DNA of 64,000 nt from Pelosinus fermentans DSM 17108 (GCF_000271485.2 NZ_AKVN02000001.1:4117501-4181500); one strand, 5' to 3'. Counted from the stretch's first letter, positions 26,469-38,848 are shown. Notes: generated by a model not told the origin, from the sequence alone. A program made the numbers and translations.

Positions 26469-27428
26469 TTATTCTTCCTCTTCACTAAGTCCAAGACCTA
26501 GTTCGATTAATTTTTTCTTCACTTCTTCCATTGATTTACGACCAAGGTTACGCACCTTCATCATATCATCTTCGGATTTTTGTACCAAGTCCGCCACTGT
26601 ATTAATTCCTGCCCGCTTCAAGCAGTTATAAGAACGTACAGACAGATCCAGATCTTCAATCGTCATATCCATGATTTTTGAATTTCCTTCTTCTACCACT
26701 TCGGTAAAAGTACCATCGATACTATCTTCTTCAGGAATTATGCCTGCTAAATTCTGGAATAGCTTCAAATGAGCGACCATAATACTAGCAGATTTACTTA
26801 CAGCTTCTTCTGGTCTGATACTTCCATCCGTCCATACTTCCAGAGTTAATTTATCGTAATCAGTAACGTTCCCGACACGAGTATCAGTGATCTGATAGTT
26901 AACTCTCTGAATGGGTGAAAAAATGGAGTCAATCGGAATAATACCGATCACATGATCAGGTTTTTTGTTCTTGTCTCCAGGAACATAACCCCGACCACGT
27001 TCTACGGTGATTTCCATTTTTAGCGATCCACTAGCATCAACTGTCGCCAAATGTAATTCGGGATTCAAAACCTCAATATCCGGGTCAACAAGAATATCTC
27101 CTGCTGTAACTTCCCCTTCAGTCAATCGTTCAATTCTCAAAGTCTTTGGTTCATCATTGTGCATTTTTAGACGCAATGTTTTTAAATTCAGGATAATGTC
27201 GGTAACGTCTTCCCGAACACCTGGAATGGTAGAAAACTCATGAAGAACGCCTTCAATTTTAACCGCTGTAATTGCGGCCCCCTGCAGGGAGGACAGCAAT
27301 ATACGGCGTAAACTGTTGCCAAGGGTAGTACCATAACCACGTTCTAGTGGCTCACATACAAACTTGCCATAACGATTGTCTTCACTCAGTTCTACAATTT
27401 CAATCTTCGGTTTTTCGATTTCGATCAT
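26469..27428 (-). CDS. rpoA: RNA polymerase alpha subunit
   Basis: This 319-aa subunit nucleates RNA polymerase assembly. The N-terminal dimerisation domain has the [20 protein letters not shown]-type motif near residue 30. The C-terminal domain (about 250-312) with [13 protein letters not shown] contacts UP elements and regulators. It lies between rpsD and rplQ as in nearly all Firmicutes. Confidence 0.99.
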   Translation of the reverse strand: MIEIEKPKIEIVELSEDNRYGKFVCEPLERGYGTTLGNSLRRILLSSLQGAAITAVKIEGVLHEFSTIPGVREDVTDIILNLKTLRLKMHNDEPKTLRIERLTEGEVTAGDILVDPDIEVLNPELHLATVDASGSLKMEITVERGRGYVPGDKNKKPDHVIGIIPIDSIFSPIQRVNYQITDTRVGNVTDYDKLTLEVWTDGSIRPEEAVSKSASIMVAHLKLFQNLAGIIPEEDSIDGTFTEVVEEGNSKIMDMTIEDLDLSVRSYNCLKRAGINTVADLVQKSEDDMMKVRNLGRKSMEEVKKKLIELGLGLSEEEE

Positions 27429-27516
27429 CTGGAAAAACCCTCCTCTTTGCGTACGATTAAGTTACGCCATACCCACGGTTGAGGGCAAATGCGGATTATC
27501 TTCAAAAACATTTTGA

Positions 27517-28152
27517 TTATCTGGAGTATAATTCGACAATCAGATGTTCTTGAACTGGTGTATCAATTTCCTCACGAGTGGGGTAACGCAATACTGTACC
27601 ATTCATTACCTCTTGAGTTGGTCTTTCCAACCAAGGTGCCACTGTTTTGTGAGCAAGAGATTCTGTAATTTCTTTAATTAATGGTGATTCTTTACTGGAT
27701 TCATGAACCGCAATAACATCACCAGGTTTAATTAAATAAGATGGAATGTCTACTCTTTTTCCATTAACAGTGAAATGTCTGTGGGTAACCAATTGTCTAG
27801 CTTGTGTACGGCTTGCCGCAAAACCAAGACGGTATACCACATTATCCAGACGTCTTTCCAGCAATACCAGCAAGTTTTCACCAGTAATGCCTTTTTGACG
27901 ATCTGCTTTGTCAAAATAGGAACGGAATTGAGTTTCCAAAATTCCATAAACGCGACGTGCTTTTTGTTTTTCTCGTAGTTGAACACCATACTCGGAAACT
28001 TTCTTACGAGTTTGGCCTTGGCCATGCTGACCAGGTGCATACGCACGTTTACCTACTGAACATTTGTCCGTATAGCATCTTTCGCCTTTAAGATATAATT
28101 TTGTGCCTTCACGACGGCATTGTCTACAAACAGGTCCTGTATATCTAGCCAT
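27517..28152 (-). CDS. rpsD: 30S ribosomal protein S4
   Basis: S4 is a primary 16S-binding protein. The 211 aa contain an S4 RNA-binding domain near residues 95-160 ([12 protein letters not shown]). Four N-terminal cysteines (C9, C12, C26, C31) form the zinc-type version. In contrast to B. subtilis, rpsD is kept inside the alpha operon here. The 88-base gap to rpoA has no clear signal. Confidence 0.98.
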   Translation of the reverse strand: MARYTGPVCRQCRREGTKLYLKGERCYTDKCSVGKRAYAPGQHGQGQTRKKVSEYGVQLREKQKARRVYGILETQFRSYFDKADRQKGITGENLLVLLERRLDNVVYRLGFAASRTQARQLVTHRHFTVNGKRVDIPSYLIKPGDVIAVHESSKESPLIKEITESLAHKTVAPWLERPTQEVMNGTVLRYPTREEIDTPVQEHLIVELYSR

Positions 28153-28178
28153 GTATATTTAACACCTCCCGAAACTTC

Positions 28179-28571
28179 TTATACTCTTCTACGCTTAGGT
28201 GGACGGCATCCATTATGAGGTACAGGCGTACAATCTTTAATGGAACTTACTTCCAAGCCAGATGCCTGTAGTGATCTAATGGCTGCTTCCCGACCTGAGC
28301 CAGGTCCTTTTACAAAAACTTCAACCTGTTTTAATCCATGTTCCATTGCCGCTTTAGCAGCTGTTTCTGCTGCCATTTGCGCAGCAAATGGAGTACTCTT
28401 GCGGGAACCTCTAAATCCAAGTCCACCCGCACTAGCCCAAGACAAAACATTACCCTTTGTATCGGAAATAGTCACAATCGTATTATTAAAAGTAGAACGA
28501 ATATGTGCTTGACCATGCTCAATATTCTTACGTTCTTTTCTTTTTGGTCTAATAGCTTTCTTAGCAACCAA
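28179..28571 (-). CDS. rpsK: 30S ribosomal protein S11
   Basis: S11 is a platform protein of the small subunit. The 130 aa hold [14 protein letters not shown] near residue 25 and the C-terminal [18 protein letters not shown] signature. It lies between rpsM and rpsD. Confidence 0.98.
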   Translation of the reverse strand: MVAKKAIRPKRKERKNIEHGQAHIRSTFNNTIVTISDTKGNVLSWASAGGLGFRGSRKSTPFAAQMAAETAAKAAMEHGLKQVEVFVKGPGSGREAAIRSLQASGLEVSSIKDCTPVPHNGCRPPKRRRV

Positions 28572-28588
28572 TCTTTATCCCTCCTCTA

Positions 28589-28960
28589 CTACTTTTTCTT
28601 TTTCGCTCCAACAGTCCGTTTTGGACCTTTACGGGTGCGGGCATTCGTCTTAGTACGTTGACCACGTACAGGAAGACCCATACGGTGACGTTTACCACGA
28701 TAACATCCAATTTCAATAAGACGTTTAATATTGAGTGCTTGTTCACGGCGTAAGTCGCCTTCTACTCTATGATTCTTATCAATCGCTTCACGCAATTTCA
28801 CAACTTCTTCTTCTGTTAAATCGCGTGTACGTGTATCAGGATTAATCCCAGTAGCTGCCAAGATTTCCTTGGAAGTTGTAAGACCAATACCAAAAATGTA
28901 TGTTAAAGAGATCTCAATTCTTTTATCACGCGGTAAATCTATTCCGGCAATACGTGCCAT
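28589..28960 (-). CDS. rpsM: 30S ribosomal protein S13
   Basis: S13 is a head protein that bridges to the large subunit. The 123 aa begin [16 protein letters not shown], contain the helix-hairpin-helix [14 protein letters not shown] and the signature [20 protein letters not shown]. Its ribosome site overlaps the rpmJ stop. Confidence 0.98.
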   Translation of the reverse strand: MARIAGIDLPRDKRIEISLTYIFGIGLTTSKEILAATGINPDTRTRDLTEEEVVKLREAIDKNHRVEGDLRREQALNIKRLIEIGCYRGKRHRMGLPVRGQRTKTNARTRKGPKRTVGAKKKK

Positions 28961-28974
28961 CTATAGTACACCTC

Positions 28975-29112
<138 letters not shown>

Positions 29113-29166
29113 TCACGAACTCGCGCTCTTCGATTGCTACCGAAAGCATCTTACCTTACGAATCCG

Positions 29167-29385
29167 CTATTTGAAACGGTAGGTAATACGGCCACGCTTT
29201 AAGTCATAAGGCGTAAGCTCTACAGTTACTCTATCCCCAGGTAAAATCCGGATAAAGTTCATGCGGATTTTACCTGAGACATGCGCCAATACGACATGCT
29301 CATTCTCCAGTTTAACCTGGAACATAGCATTAGGCAAGGCTTCGACAACCGTACCTTCAACCTCAATTACATCTTGCTTGGACAC
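29167..29385 (-). CDS. infA: Translation initiation factor IF-1
   Basis: IF-1 occupies the A site during initiation. It is 72 aa, a single OB (S1-like) domain with the core [20 protein letters not shown]. It lies between the KOW-type gene and rpmJ. Confidence 0.98.
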   Translation of the reverse strand: MSKQDVIEVEGTVVEALPNAMFQVKLENEHVVLAHVSGKIRMNFIRILPGDRVTVELTPYDLKRGRITYRFK

Positions 29386-29409
29386 GAGATATCCCTCCTA
29401 GTCCGCTTA

Positions 29410-29694
29410 TCACAGATTCTCTGGCTTGTATAAAACCTGAATGGCGTGGCGAACTTCCTCATCCGTAACTTTTATACCAGATTGAATCTTTTCCGCCACA
29501 CTTTTGGCAATAGAATTAAGAACATTAACATGCCGGATATTTTTGCGTTTAGGGTTCACTAATTTTCGATCTCTGCCGTTGACAAGCAGGAGATTTTTAT
29601 TACCTTGAATCCCAATCACAAGATACATCTGCATCTCATCTCTTCCGGCAATACTAGTAACAAGTTGCCCCATTGATATATTCACGACTGACAC
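29410..29694 (-). CDS. KOW-like RNA-binding protein (L14e/L6e/L27e-like)
   Basis: The 94-aa basic protein starts with a KOW-like stretch (SMGQLVTSIAGRDEMQMYLV, residues 7-26). Such small proteins occur between map and infA in many Clostridia and Negativicutes and are annotated as RNA-binding or L14e-like. A ribosome link is inferred from family and context; the precise role is unknown. Confidence 0.8.
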   Translation of the reverse strand: MSVVNISMGQLVTSIAGRDEMQMYLVIGIQGNKNLLLVNGRDRKLVNPKRKNIRHVNVLNSIAKSVAEKIQSGIKVTDEEVRHAIQVLYKPENL

Positions 29695-29706
29695 CAGAGC
29701 TGCCTC

Positions 29707-30453
29707 CTATAACTTAGTTAGAATCTCCGGCTTACCGTCAGTGATGGCAATCGAATGTTCAAAATGCGCTGAGCGCTTGCCGTCAAGAGTTACAACCGTC
29801 CAACCATCGTCAAGTGTCTTTACTTCATACGTGCCCAGATTGACCATTGGCTCAATGGCCAACGTCATACCAGCTTTTAATCGTGGCCCACGGCCAGGAT
29901 CGCCATAATTGGGAACCTGTGGATCTTCATGCATACTCCGGCCAATCCCATGCCCAACATAATCACGCACCACACCAAAACCATGTTGTTCTGCGTGAAC
30001 CTGGACGGCATGAGAAATATCACTTAGACGATTACCTAAAATTGCTTGCTCAATGCCTTTATACAAAGACTCTTCGGTAACATCCAAAAGTTTTTGTACT
30101 TCGGCATCAACTTCACCAACAGCTACTGTAATCGCGGCATCGCCATTGTATCCATTTATTACCGCTCCAATATCAATACTAACATTATCTCCAGATTTTA
30201 ACTTTCTTAATCCTGGAATGCCATGTACGACTTCTTCATTTATTGAAGAACAAATGTTTCCTGTAAAGCCATGGTATCCCTTAAACGCAGGAATCGCACC
30301 ACGACCCTTAATATATTCTTCGGCTATTCTGTCCAGATCTAGCGTAGTGACCCCGGGTTTAGCGGCTTTTTTAACCTCAACCAACGTTTCTGCCACTATT
30401 TTACCTGCATCACGCAAGTAACTGATTTCTCGCTCTGATTTAAGGATGATCAT
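29707..30453 (-). CDS. map: Methionine aminopeptidase, type I
   Basis: This metalloenzyme removes initiator methionine from new proteins. The ligand regions are visible: [16 protein letters not shown] (two Asp), [12 protein letters not shown] (His), AIEPMVNLG (Glu) and the late FEHSIAI (Glu). The length is 248 aa. It follows adk by two bases. Confidence 0.97.
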   Translation of the reverse strand: MIILKSEREISYLRDAGKIVAETLVEVKKAAKPGVTTLDLDRIAEEYIKGRGAIPAFKGYHGFTGNICSSINEEVVHGIPGLRKLKSGDNVSIDIGAVINGYNGDAAITVAVGEVDAEVQKLLDVTEESLYKGIEQAILGNRLSDISHAVQVHAEQHGFGVVRDYVGHGIGRSMHEDPQVPNYGDPGRGPRLKAGMTLAIEPMVNLGTYEVKTLDDGWTVVTLDGKRSAHFEHSIAITDGKPEILTKL

Positions 30454-30455
30454 AC

Positions 30456-31118
<663 letters not shown>

Positions 31119-32375
31119 CTACTTCATAAAGCCTTGATAGTGACGCATTAAAACAATCGCCTCTATTTGCTTCATAGTGTCAAGTGCCACGCCTACCACA
31201 ATTAAAAGGGCGGTACCGCCAAAATTTAACCCTGGAATATTTGTCACAGCTGCAATAAAGTTCGGCAGTATGGCAATACCTGCAAGAAAAATGGAACCTG
31301 CAAGGGTGATTCTGGTCATAACTCGATCCAAATAATCAGCAGTCGGTTTACCCGGGCGCAGTCCTGGAATAAAACCACCGTATTTTTTCATGTTCTCTGC
31401 CATATCCGATATGTTCAAAGTAACCGCAGTGTAGAAATACGTGAAGAAAATAATGAGCAGCGCATACAAAAATGTTTGCAGCGGTGTTCCCCACGCAAAC
31501 CATCCTGCCACAGTTTTTACCCAGGCAATATCAACAAACTGGGCAATAGTTACTGGAAACATCAGCACGGATGACGCAAAGATTATTGGTATAACTCCCG
31601 CCTGATTTACTTTCAGTGGGATATGAGTAGAGTGACCACCGTAAGTTTTACGGCCAACTACTCGTTTTGCATATTGCACCGGAATTCTTCTTTGACCTTG
31701 TGTAATGGCAATTACCAAAACAATCATGGCCAAGGCAATAATTGCGAATAACAATACATTGAAGATATTAATGGTACCTGCGGTAAGATATTCATACAAC
31801 ATATACAAACCATCAGGTAATCTCGATACAATCCCGGCAAAGATAATCAGCGAAATGCCGTTACCAATACCTTTTTCAGTAATTTGCTCTCCAAGCCACA
31901 TTAGGAAAGTAGTTCCTGCCGTAAGTGTCAATGCAATCAATAACGTAGAAGCAATACCTGGATTAATAATTGCTGCTTTTAGTCCAATCGCCATACCAAT
32001 TGCTTGAATAAATCCGAGAAGAACAGTGCCGTAGCGAGTAATTTGCGTTAACTTTTTACGACCTTCTTCGCCTTCTTTAGACCATTGTTCAAAAGTTGGA
32101 ACAACAATAGTAATCAGCTGCATAATAATCGAAGCATTAATGTAGGGTGTGATACTCATTGCAAAGATAGAAAACTTACTCAATGCTCCACCAGAAAACA
32201 AATCTAACAAGCCAAATAAGTTACCGCTGGTAAACATTTGTTCAATAACAGAAACATCGACTCCAGGAACTGGAATATGTGTACCAGCTCTGAATACTAA
32301 AAACATGGCTAGGGTAAAAACTACCTTTTGTCTAAGCTCAGTGATCTTTAGTATGTTGGACAGAGCAGAAAGCAC
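31119..32375 (-). CDS. secY: Protein translocase subunit SecY
   Basis: This is the channel of the Sec translocon, with about ten TM segments over 418 aa. The FRAGTHIPVPGV (residues about 28-39) and GKPTADYLDRVMTRIT motifs are typical. It begins with GTG immediately after the rplO stop (TAAGTG), so translation is probably coupled. Its partner secE is far away, at 58294. Confidence 0.98.
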   Translation of the reverse strand: MLSALSNILKITELRQKVVFTLAMFLVFRAGTHIPVPGVDVSVIEQMFTSGNLFGLLDLFSGGALSKFSIFAMSITPYINASIIMQLITIVVPTFEQWSKEGEEGRKKLTQITRYGTVLLGFIQAIGMAIGLKAAIINPGIASTLLIALTLTAGTTFLMWLGEQITEKGIGNGISLIIFAGIVSRLPDGLYMLYEYLTAGTINIFNVLLFAIIALAMIVLVIAITQGQRRIPVQYAKRVVGRKTYGGHSTHIPLKVNQAGVIPIIFASSVLMFPVTIAQFVDIAWVKTVAGWFAWGTPLQTFLYALLIIFFTYFYTAVTLNISDMAENMKKYGGFIPGLRPGKPTADYLDRVMTRITLAGSIFLAGIAILPNFIAAVTNIPGLNFGGTALLIVVGVALDTMKQIEAIVLMRHYQGFMK

Positions 32376-32816
32376 TTAGACCACCTCGACTTTTCCGCCA
32401 GCTGTTTGAATTTTTGCTTCAGCTGACTTGGTAAAGCCATTAGCAATCACAGTAAGTGATTTAGTCAGTTCGCCATTGCCCAAAATACGTACGCCGTCAC
32501 GAACATTTTTCAAAATACCACTTTCGATTAAAGCTACAGGGTCAACCACTGCACCGTCTTCAAAACGATTCAAGTCAGAAATATTTACTTCTGCATAGTC
32601 TTTTCCAAATTTATTGTAAAAGCCACGTTTTGGCAATCTACGGTAAAGAGGCATTTGACCACCTTCAAAACCAGCGCGAACACCGCCGCCAGCACGAGAA
32701 TTTTGACCTTTATGACCCCTACCTGCTGTTTTACCAAGACCTGAACCCAAGCCGCGACCCACACGAGTGCGGACTTTCTTTGAACCAGGCGCAGGAGCTA
32801 ATTCATGTAATTTCAT
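32376..32816 (-). CDS. rplO: 50S ribosomal protein L15
   Basis: L15 is a late-assembly large-subunit protein. The 146 aa begin [20 protein letters not shown] and have the glycine-rich [20 protein letters not shown] stretch. It directly abuts secY. Confidence 0.98.
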   Translation of the reverse strand: MKLHELAPAPGSKKVRTRVGRGLGSGLGKTAGRGHKGQNSRAGGGVRAGFEGGQMPLYRRLPKRGFYNKFGKDYAEVNISDLNRFEDGAVVDPVALIESGILKNVRDGVRILGNGELTKSLTVIANGFTKSAEAKIQTAGGKVEVV

Positions 32817-32835
32817 TATTAGCGCCTCCTCTCAA

Positions 32836-33021
32836 TTAGTCTTGTATTTCTTCAACTGTTACAAGGTGCTCCACTTTACGAACCATGCCGCGAATAACTG
32901 GAGTATCATCTTGCGTTACAAAAGTATTTGTTTTCTTAAGCCCCAGAGCCTTTACAGTAGCTCGTTGATCTTCTGGTCTGCCGATCAGGCTTCTGGTAAG
33001 AGTGATTTTGAGTTTTGACAT
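32836..33021 (-). CDS. rpmD: 50S ribosomal protein L30
   Basis: A 61-aa product with the L30 signature [20 protein letters not shown]. It lies between rpsE and rplO. Confidence 0.97.
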   Translation of the reverse strand: MSKLKITLTRSLIGRPEDQRATVKALGLKKTNTFVTQDDTPVIRGMVRKVEHLVTVEEIQD

Positions 33022-33034
33022 TGTAAATTCCTCC

Positions 33035-33535
33035 TTAACCCAAAAGTTCCTGAACGGTTTTACCGCGAAGTGCGGCTACTTCTTCAGCACGTTTCAATTG
33101 CTTCAAACCTGTTAAAGTAGCACGTACCATGTTATTAGCATTAGAAGAACCAAGGGATTTCGTTAAGATATCATGAATCCCGGCAAGCTCAAGTACCGCA
33201 CGTGCTGGACCACCAGCAATAACACCAGTACCTTCTGATGCAGGCTTCATAAATACTTTACCAGCGCCAAATACGCCGAGAATTTGATGAGGAATGGTAG
33301 TGCCTACCAAAGGAACATTAATTAAGTTCTTTTTAGCATCTTCCACACCTTTTCTGATTGCTTCCGGTACTTCGCCAGCTTTACCCAAACCAGCACCAAC
33401 GTGACCATTTTCGTCACCAACAACAACTAGCGCACTAAAGGAAAAACGGCGACCGCCTTTTACTACTTTAGCAACCCTGTTTATGAATACAACTTTCTCT
33501 TTCAGATCGAGAGTTGTGTAATCAATTCTGGACAT
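33035..33535 (-). CDS. rpsE: 30S ribosomal protein S5
   Basis: S5 is involved in decoding fidelity and mRNA entry. The 166 aa contain a dsRBD-like N-terminal part ([20 protein letters not shown]) and the C-terminal fold with [16 protein letters not shown]. Confidence 0.98.
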   Translation of the reverse strand: MSRIDYTTLDLKEKVVFINRVAKVVKGGRRFSFSALVVVGDENGHVGAGLGKAGEVPEAIRKGVEDAKKNLINVPLVGTTIPHQILGVFGAGKVFMKPASEGTGVIAGGPARAVLELAGIHDILTKSLGSSNANNMVRATLTGLKQLKRAEEVAALRGKTVQELLG

Positions 33536-33553
33536 TCATTTACCTCCTTTTGC

Positions 33554-33916
33554 TTAAAATTCCAGCCCTGCTTCACGCGCTGCCTGGGCCAAAGCTGCTA
33601 CTCTACCATGATAAATATAGCCACCACGGTCAAATACCACTTTGTTAATTCCTTTTGCCAAAGCACGTGCTGCAACTGCTGCACCAACAGCTTTAGCTGC
33701 TTCTATATTACCGCCATAGGTTACGCCAAGATCTTTATCCATAGTGCTAGCGGCAACTAATGTAGTACCAGTAACATCATCAATAACTTGAGCATACATA
33801 TGACTTAGGCTACGAAATACGTTTAAACGTGGTCTTGCTGCAGTACCTGAAACAAGCTTACGTACACGTAAATGACGTTTTTGCCTAGCTTTATTTTTAA
33901 TCCCTTTACGAAGCAA
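33554..33916 (-). CDS. rplR: 50S ribosomal protein L18
   Basis: L18 binds 5S rRNA. The frame is open to 33934, but the upstream GTG codons lie in the ribosome site itself. A TTG at 33916 sits 8 bases after AAAGGAG and gives a 120-aa protein of family length, starting [20 protein letters not shown] therefore choose the TTG start. The C-terminus [17 protein letters not shown] is typical. Confidence 0.95.
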   Translation of the reverse strand: MLRKGIKNKARQKRHLRVRKLVSGTAARPRLNVFRSLSHMYAQVIDDVTGTTLVAASTMDKDLGVTYGGNIEAAKAVGAAVAARALAKGINKVVFDRGGYIYHGRVAALAQAAREAGLEF

Positions 33917-33942
33917 AGTGGTCACTCCTTTCACTTAAAATC

Positions 33943-34494
33943 TTACTTCTTACCTTTACCGCCTGCTTTACCTACTTTACGGCGAACAACTTCACCTTCA
34001 TAACGAACGCCTTTACCTTTATAAGGTTCAGGTTCTCTATATTTACGGATCTTAGCTGCTAATGCGCCAACTTCTTCTTTGTTGATGCCAGAAACAACAA
34101 TTTTATTGGGAGCCGGAACATCAAGGGTCATTCCTTCAGGAGCCGCAACTTCTAAGGGATGAGAAAAACCTAATGTTAAAGCTACATTTTTACCAGCTTT
34201 AGCTGCTCTGTAACCAACACCGACAATTTCAAGAGTTTTGGTGAAACCTTGGGTAACACCAATTACCATATTTGACAGCAATGTACGAGTCAAGCCATGT
34301 AATGATCTATGCTCTTTTTCATCTGAAGGCCGTTTTACAACAAGGGTATTGTCTTCTTGTTCCAATATCATATCTTTATGAATGGCACGAGTCAATTCGC
34401 CTTTAGGGCCTTTTACCGATACCTGATTACCATCGCCAATCGTAATGGTTACGCCGGCAGGGATAGCAATCGGCATTCTACCGATTCTTGACAT
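33943..34494 (-). CDS. rplF: 50S ribosomal protein L6
   Basis: L6 lies near the factor-binding site. The 183 aa begin [15 protein letters not shown], with the second-domain signature [14 protein letters not shown] near residue 155. Confidence 0.98.
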   Translation of the reverse strand: MSRIGRMPIAIPAGVTITIGDGNQVSVKGPKGELTRAIHKDMILEQEDNTLVVKRPSDEKEHRSLHGLTRTLLSNMVIGVTQGFTKTLEIVGVGYRAAKAGKNVALTLGFSHPLEVAAPEGMTLDVPAPNKIVVSGINKEEVGALAAKIRKYREPEPYKGKGVRYEGEVVRRKVGKAGGKGKK

Positions 34495-34519
34495 ATGTGC
34501 ACCTCCTTAACTACAAAAA

Positions 34520-34918
34520 TTACCAGACGAAAGCTAATACTTCGCCGCCAAGTCCTTCGCGACGAGCTTGTTTATCAGTCATAATCCCCTTGGAAGTTGA
34601 AATAATTGCAACACCAAGGCCGCCCAACACGCGGGGCATTTGATCTTTTCTTGCATAAACACGTAATCCTGGTTTAGAAATACGCTTAATGCCAGTAATT
34701 ACCTTTTCACGATTAGGTCCATATTTTAAACTTGCTCTTAATACACCTTGTTTATCATCTTTAACAATTTCGAAATCTTTAATAAATCCTTCTGCTTTCA
34801 AAAGCTGCGCAATTGCTTGCTTAATTTTTGAGGCAGGAATTTCTACTTTGTCATGATAAACCGAGTTTGCATTACGAATACGAGTAAGCATATCTGCAAT
34901 TGGATCGGTCATTACCAT
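34520..34918 (-). CDS. rpsH: 30S ribosomal protein S8
   Basis: S8 is a central 16S-binding protein. The 132 aa have [14 protein letters not shown] at the start and the C-terminal [11 protein letters not shown]. Two in-frame ATG codons (1 and 3) exist; the first is better spaced from GGAGG. Confidence 0.97.
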   Translation of the reverse strand: MVMTDPIADMLTRIRNANSVYHDKVEIPASKIKQAIAQLLKAEGFIKDFEIVKDDKQGVLRASLKYGPNREKVITGIKRISKPGLRVYARKDQMPRVLGGLGVAIISTSKGIMTDKQARREGLGGEVLAFVW

Positions 34919-34943
34919 TTAAACATTACCTCCTTCCTGTAAT

Positions 34944-35129
34944 CTACCAGCTAGCCTTAGTTATCCCAGGAATGACACCTTTATAGCTCAATTCCCTAAA
35001 ACAAATACGGCACATTTCAAATTTACGTAAATAACCATGTGGACGACCGCAAACTTTACATCTGTTGTACTTACGTACGCTAAACTTAGGTTCAAGTTTC
35101 CATTTTTCAATTAACGCTTTCTTGGCCAC
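34944..35129 (-). CDS. rpsZ: 30S ribosomal protein S14, zinc type
   Basis: This is the short (61 aa) zinc-binding form, with CKVC (residues about 24-27) and CRIC (about 40-43). Other names are rpsN or rpsN1. The gene lies between rplE and rpsH. Confidence 0.97.
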   Translation of the reverse strand: MAKKALIEKWKLEPKFSVRKYNRCKVCGRPHGYLRKFEMCRICFRELSYKGVIPGITKASW

Positions 35130-35143
35130 GAGTGTCCCTCCTT

Positions 35144-35683
35144 TTACGCACTGAACGGCATGCCCATAAGCTTTAACAGTTCGCGTGCCTCTTCATCCGT
35201 TTTCGCAGTGGTTACGATAATAATATCCATACCACGAACTTTATCAACTTTTTCATACTCAATTTCAGGGAAAATCAATTGTTCTTTAATACCCATGGTA
35301 TAGTTGCCGCGACCATCAAAGGATTTTGGGCTAACACCGCGGAAATCGCGAACACGTGGTAATGCAATGTTTAGTAATTTATCTAAAAACTCATACATAC
35401 GTTGTCCACGCAGGGTAACTTTAGCGCCAATCGGCATACCTTCACGGATTTTAAATGCTGCAATTGATTTTTTTGCACGGGTTACTACTGGTTTTTGACC
35501 GGCAATAATCGTCATATCATTAATGGCAACATCAAGGACTTTAGGATTGCTTACTGCTTCCCCTACGCCCATGTTTAGAACCACTTTTTCAATTTTAGGG
35601 ATTTCCATAATGTTTTTATAGCCAAATTTCTCCATCAAACCTTTAGCTACTTCATCACTATATTTTTCTTTCATTCTGGACAA
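35144..35683 (-). CDS. rplE: 50S ribosomal protein L5
   Basis: L5 binds 5S rRNA and contacts P-site tRNA. The 179 aa include [11 protein letters not shown] near residue 33 and [12 protein letters not shown] near 125. Confidence 0.98.
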   Translation of the reverse strand: MSRMKEKYSDEVAKGLMEKFGYKNIMEIPKIEKVVLNMGVGEAVSNPKVLDVAINDMTIIAGQKPVVTRAKKSIAAFKIREGMPIGAKVTLRGQRMYEFLDKLLNIALPRVRDFRGVSPKSFDGRGNYTMGIKEQLIFPEIEYEKVDKVRGMDIIIVTTAKTDEEARELLKLMGMPFSA

Positions 35684-35708
35684 GTGTCGTTACCTCCTTT
35701 CTGCGTGA

Positions 35709-36041
35709 TTATTTATCGATTATTTCGCCACATTTTTTACAAGTACGAACTGATGCTCCGCTTGCAAGAGATGTTTTCTTAATACGTGTTGCTTGATCGC
35801 AAGCTGGGCACACCAGCATTACTTTTGCTGAATGCAGCGGAGCTTCTTTTACAATAATACCACCTTGAGGTAAGTTTTGCGAAGGTTTAGTATGACGTTT
35901 TACTGTATTTAGTCCTTCAACTACAACTTTGCTCTTCTTAGGTAGTGCTTGAATGATTTTGCCGGTTTTACCTTTATCTTTACCAGACAAAACTACGATC
36001 TTATCGCCTTTTTTGACGTGTAGTTTTTTCGCTTCTGACAT
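35709..36041 (-). CDS. rplX: 50S ribosomal protein L24 with C-terminal zinc-ribbon-like cysteines
   Basis: L24 starts large-subunit assembly. A KOW motif ([19 protein letters not shown], residues about 9-27) is followed by two CxxC pairs, CPAC near 79 and CKKC near 102, which probably bind zinc. Length 110 aa. Confidence 0.97.
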   Translation of the reverse strand: MSEAKKLHVKKGDKIVVLSGKDKGKTGKIIQALPKKSKVVVEGLNTVKRHTKPSQNLPQGGIIVKEAPLHSAKVMLVCPACDQATRIKKTSLASGASVRTCKKCGEIIDK

Positions 36042-36058
36042 CCCGGATACCTCCTAAC

Positions 36059-36427
36059 TTAGATTACTTCCGGCGCCAGCGAGATAATCTTCATAAAGTC
36101 TTTCTCACGCAGTTCTCTCGCTACTGGCCCAAATATACGAGTTCCTCTAGGGCTTTTATCTTCCTTAATTATAACTGCGGCATTCTCATCGAAGCGGATA
36201 TAAGATCCATCAGGGCGACGTAAGCCTTTTTTCGAACGTACTACTACGGCTTTCACTACGTCACCTTTTTTAACCATACCGCCAGGAGAAGCAGATTTTA
36301 CTGCCGCAACAATAACATCACCAATGTTTGCATATCTACGGTAAGAACCGCCTAATGCTCTGATGCACATGATTTGTTTCGCACCGCTGTTATCGCCAAC
36401 ATTAAGAATCGTTTGTTGTTGAATCAT
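36059..36427 (-). CDS. rplN: 50S ribosomal protein L14
   Basis: L14 is at the subunit interface. The 122 aa begin [20 protein letters not shown], the family start, and end with [13 protein letters not shown] 68-base spacer with a small GAGGTT/AACCTC inverted repeat separates it from rpsQ. Confidence 0.98.
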   Translation of the reverse strand: MIQQQTILNVGDNSGAKQIMCIRALGGSYRRYANIGDVIVAAVKSASPGGMVKKGDVVKAVVVRSKKGLRRPDGSYIRFDENAAVIIKEDKSPRGTRIFGPVARELREKDFMKIISLAPEVI

Positions 36428-36495
36428 CCTGTTCCCTCCTTTTGAAGGTTAGAGGTCGAGGTTCAATTTTACGAACTGCGAACTCCAAACCTCAC

Positions 36496-36759
36496 TTATT
36501 TAGCTCTTTCAATAATTTTTGTAACTCTCCAGCGCTTATCCTTAGACAGCGGACGAGTTTCCATAACTTCGACAATATCGCCAATATGGCTTTCATTGTT
36601 TTCATCATGGGCTTTAAATTTCACAGTCTTTTTAATGGATTTCTTGTAAAGAGGATGTTGCACTAAACGTTCTATTGCTACAACAATGGTTTTATCCATT
36701 TTATCACTTATTACTTTACCAAATTTAACTTTACGATCATTTCTTTCACTCACGTCCAA
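36496..36759 (-). CDS. rpsQ: 30S ribosomal protein S17
   Basis: The 87 aa contain [18 protein letters not shown] (residues about 14-31) and the C-terminal [18 protein letters not shown] of the family. Confidence 0.98.
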   Translation of the reverse strand: MDVSERNDRKVKFGKVISDKMDKTIVVAIERLVQHPLYKKSIKKTVKFKAHDENNESHIGDIVEVMETRPLSKDKRWRVTKIIERAK

Positions 36760-36824
36760 TTAGCCTCCTTCCGTTCTAACTTACACTTAACGGCACTATT
36801 ACTTTAAGAACGTTTATCAGAACG

Positions 36825-37022
36825 CTACGCTTGCTTAATTTCTTGCTCACGTTGAATGGTCTTAACTCTGGCAATACTCTTTTTAACTTCTTTAATCCGC
36901 ATAGGATTTTCCAATTGACCAGTAGCAAGTTGGAATCTGAGGTTAAATAATTCTTCTTTGAGTACAGCTATTTTTTGGTTAAGTTCAGTTGCGTTCATTT
37001 CACGGAAGTCTTTAACCTTCAT
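36825..37022 (-). CDS. rpmC: 50S ribosomal protein L29
   Basis: L29 borders the tunnel exit. The frame runs to 37058, but ATG 37022 ([14 protein letters not shown], 65 aa) matches the family and lies inside the end of rplP, overlapping it by 11 bases. Translation is probably coupled. [17 protein letters not shown] is the L29 signature. Confidence 0.97.
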   Translation of the reverse strand: MKVKDFREMNATELNQKIAVLKEELFNLRFQLATGQLENPMRIKEVKKSIARVKTIQREQEIKQA

Positions 37023-37467
37023 GTACTTCACCACCCACTTCTTCTTGCGGTTCAGCAACAGCTTCCCGTTTCACAAACTTTGTTTTGATAGGAAGTTTAT
37101 GAGCAGCCAAGCGCATAGCTTCTTTAGCCACTTCTTCACTAACGCCATCCATTTCAAACATTACACGACCTGGTTTTACTACTGCTACCCAGTATTCGGT
37201 TGAACCTTTACCGCTACCCATACGAGTTTCAGCAGGTTTTGCAGTAATTGGTTTATCTGGGAATATTTTAATCCAGACTTTACCACCACGTTTAATGTAA
37301 CGAGTCATCGCAATACGAGCTGCTTCGATTTGACGGTTAGTAATCCATGCTGGTTCTAACGCTGCCAATCCGAACTCGCCATGACTTACGGTATTGCCTC
37401 TAGTTGCTTTACCTTTCATACGACCACGGAATTGTTTACGATGTTTCACTCTTTTTGGCAGTAGCAT
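37012..37467 (-). CDS. rplP: 50S ribosomal protein L16
   Basis: L16 helps shape the A site. The core motifs [19 protein letters not shown] and [17 protein letters not shown] are intact. At 151 aa it has an acidic C-terminal tail ([12 protein letters not shown]) a few residues longer than the usual 137-144. Its start overlaps the rpsC stop by one base (TAATG). Confidence 0.98.
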   Translation of the reverse strand: MLLPKRVKHRKQFRGRMKGKATRGNTVSHGEFGLAALEPAWITNRQIEAARIAMTRYIKRGGKVWIKIFPDKPITAKPAETRMGSGKGSTEYWVAVVKPGRVMFEMDGVSEEVAKEAMRLAAHKLPIKTKFVKREAVAEPQEEVGGEVHEG

Positions 37468-38135
37468 TATTTTTCGCTCCCTTCAACAGCGGCAGCGGCT
37501 TTTTTAGCTTCTGGCAAAATTTCACCTTTATAGATCCATACTTTTACGCCAATTAAGCCGTAAGTAGTATGTGCTTCAGCTGTACCATAGTCAATATCAG
37601 CTCTAAGAGTGTGAAGAGGAATACTACCTTCACGGGCAGCTTCACTTCGAGCAATCTCAGCGCCGCCTAAACGACCGCCACACATTACTTTAATACCTTT
37701 TGCGCCCATACGCATAGTGCGTTGGATGGATTGCTTCATAGCACGACGGAAAGCGATACGTCTTTCTAATTGAGCCGCAATATTTTCCGCAACCAATTGA
37801 GCATCAACGTCAGGCTGTCTAATTTCAGCAATGTTTATATCAACTTGCTTACCAGTAAGCGTTTTTAAATTCTTTTTCATTTCTTCAATACCAGCGCCAC
37901 CACGACCAATGATCATACCAGGTTTTGCTGTATGAATTACAACTTTAACACGGTTAGCTGCTCTTTCAATCACAACTTTGGATACACCCGCAGTGAAAGC
38001 CTTTGTTTTAATAAATTTACGAATTTTTAAATCTTCGTGTAAATTCGCTGCAAAGTCTTTACCAGCATACCACTTAGCATCCCAAGTCTTAATAATTCCA
38101 AGGCGTAAACCATGAGGATGAATTTTCTGACCCAC
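37467..38135 (-). CDS. rpsC: 30S ribosomal protein S3
   Basis: S3 forms the mRNA entry channel. An N-terminal KH domain ([14 protein letters not shown] near residue 75) and the C-terminal domain with [12 protein letters not shown] near 155 are present. Length 222 aa. Confidence 0.98.
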   Translation of the reverse strand: MGQKIHPHGLRLGIIKTWDAKWYAGKDFAANLHEDLKIRKFIKTKAFTAGVSKVVIERAANRVKVVIHTAKPGMIIGRGGAGIEEMKKNLKTLTGKQVDINIAEIRQPDVDAQLVAENIAAQLERRIAFRRAMKQSIQRTMRMGAKGIKVMCGGRLGGAEIARSEAAREGSIPLHTLRADIDYGTAEAHTTYGLIGVKVWIYKGEILPEAKKAAAAVEGSEK

Positions 38136-38157
38136 TTTGTTTTCCCTCCTTCACTCG

Positions 38158-38490
38158 TTATCTTTCATTTACGACAACTGTCACATGACTGCTGCGTTTT
38201 AAAATTTTAAAAGCTTGCCCACGTGACCGCGGATGAATACGTTTCAAGGTAGGTCCTTGGTCAACATAAGCTGCGGAAACATAGAGTTTATCTGAATTTA
38301 AATCGTTATTGTGCTCTGCGTTTGCAATGGCCGATTGGAGTACTTTTAACAGCACTTCGGATCCAACTTTCGGCGTATTTTTCAAAATTGCATATGCTTC
38401 ACCAACGTTTTTACCACGAATCAAGTCGATAACAACACGAATTTTACGTGGCGCAATGCGAATGTGTCTAGCAATTGCTTTAGCTTCCAT
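38158..38490 (-). CDS. rplV: 50S ribosomal protein L22
   Basis: L22 lines the exit tunnel. The 110 aa begin [20 protein letters not shown] and contain the loop [18 protein letters not shown]. Confidence 0.98.
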   Translation of the reverse strand: MEAKAIARHIRIAPRKIRVVIDLIRGKNVGEAYAILKNTPKVGSEVLLKVLQSAIANAEHNNDLNSDKLYVSAAYVDQGPTLKRIHPRSRGQAFKILKRSSHVTVVVNER

Positions 38491-38522
38491 ACACTAACCC
38501 CCTTCCAGTAACTATCACGAAA

Positions 38523-38804
38523 TTACCGTAATGATGTAGATCTTTCTGAACCAGAATGACCTTTATATGTCCGAGTAGGTGCAAACTCACCTAGTTTGTG
38601 ACCTACCATATCTTCAGTAATGTAGACAGGTACGTGTTTACGTCCATCATGTACCGCAACAGTATGTCCAACGAAATTAGGAAGAATGGTAGAACTACGC
38701 GACCAAGTCTTAATTACTTTTTTGTCGCCAGCTGCGTTCATTGCGTCAATTTTTTTCATCACGCTAGGATGAACATAAGGTCCCTTTTTAATTGATCTGG
38801 ACAC
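38523..38804 (-). CDS. rpsS: 30S ribosomal protein S19
   Basis: The 93 aa begin [19 protein letters not shown] and contain [20 protein letters not shown], the S19 signature. Confidence 0.98.
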   Translation of the reverse strand: MSRSIKKGPYVHPSVMKKIDAMNAAGDKKVIKTWSRSSTILPNFVGHTVAVHDGRKHVPVYITEDMVGHKLGEFAPTRTYKGHSGSERSTSLR

Positions 38805-38848
38805 TTGATTAGCCTCCCTTCTCTATCCAGTTAGCCCTTAGGCTTTAA

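Noticed and set aside
37012-37058. Longer rpmC start at 37058
   Set aside because: The internal ATG at 37022 gives the family N-terminus; the extension only reads the end of rplP in another frame.
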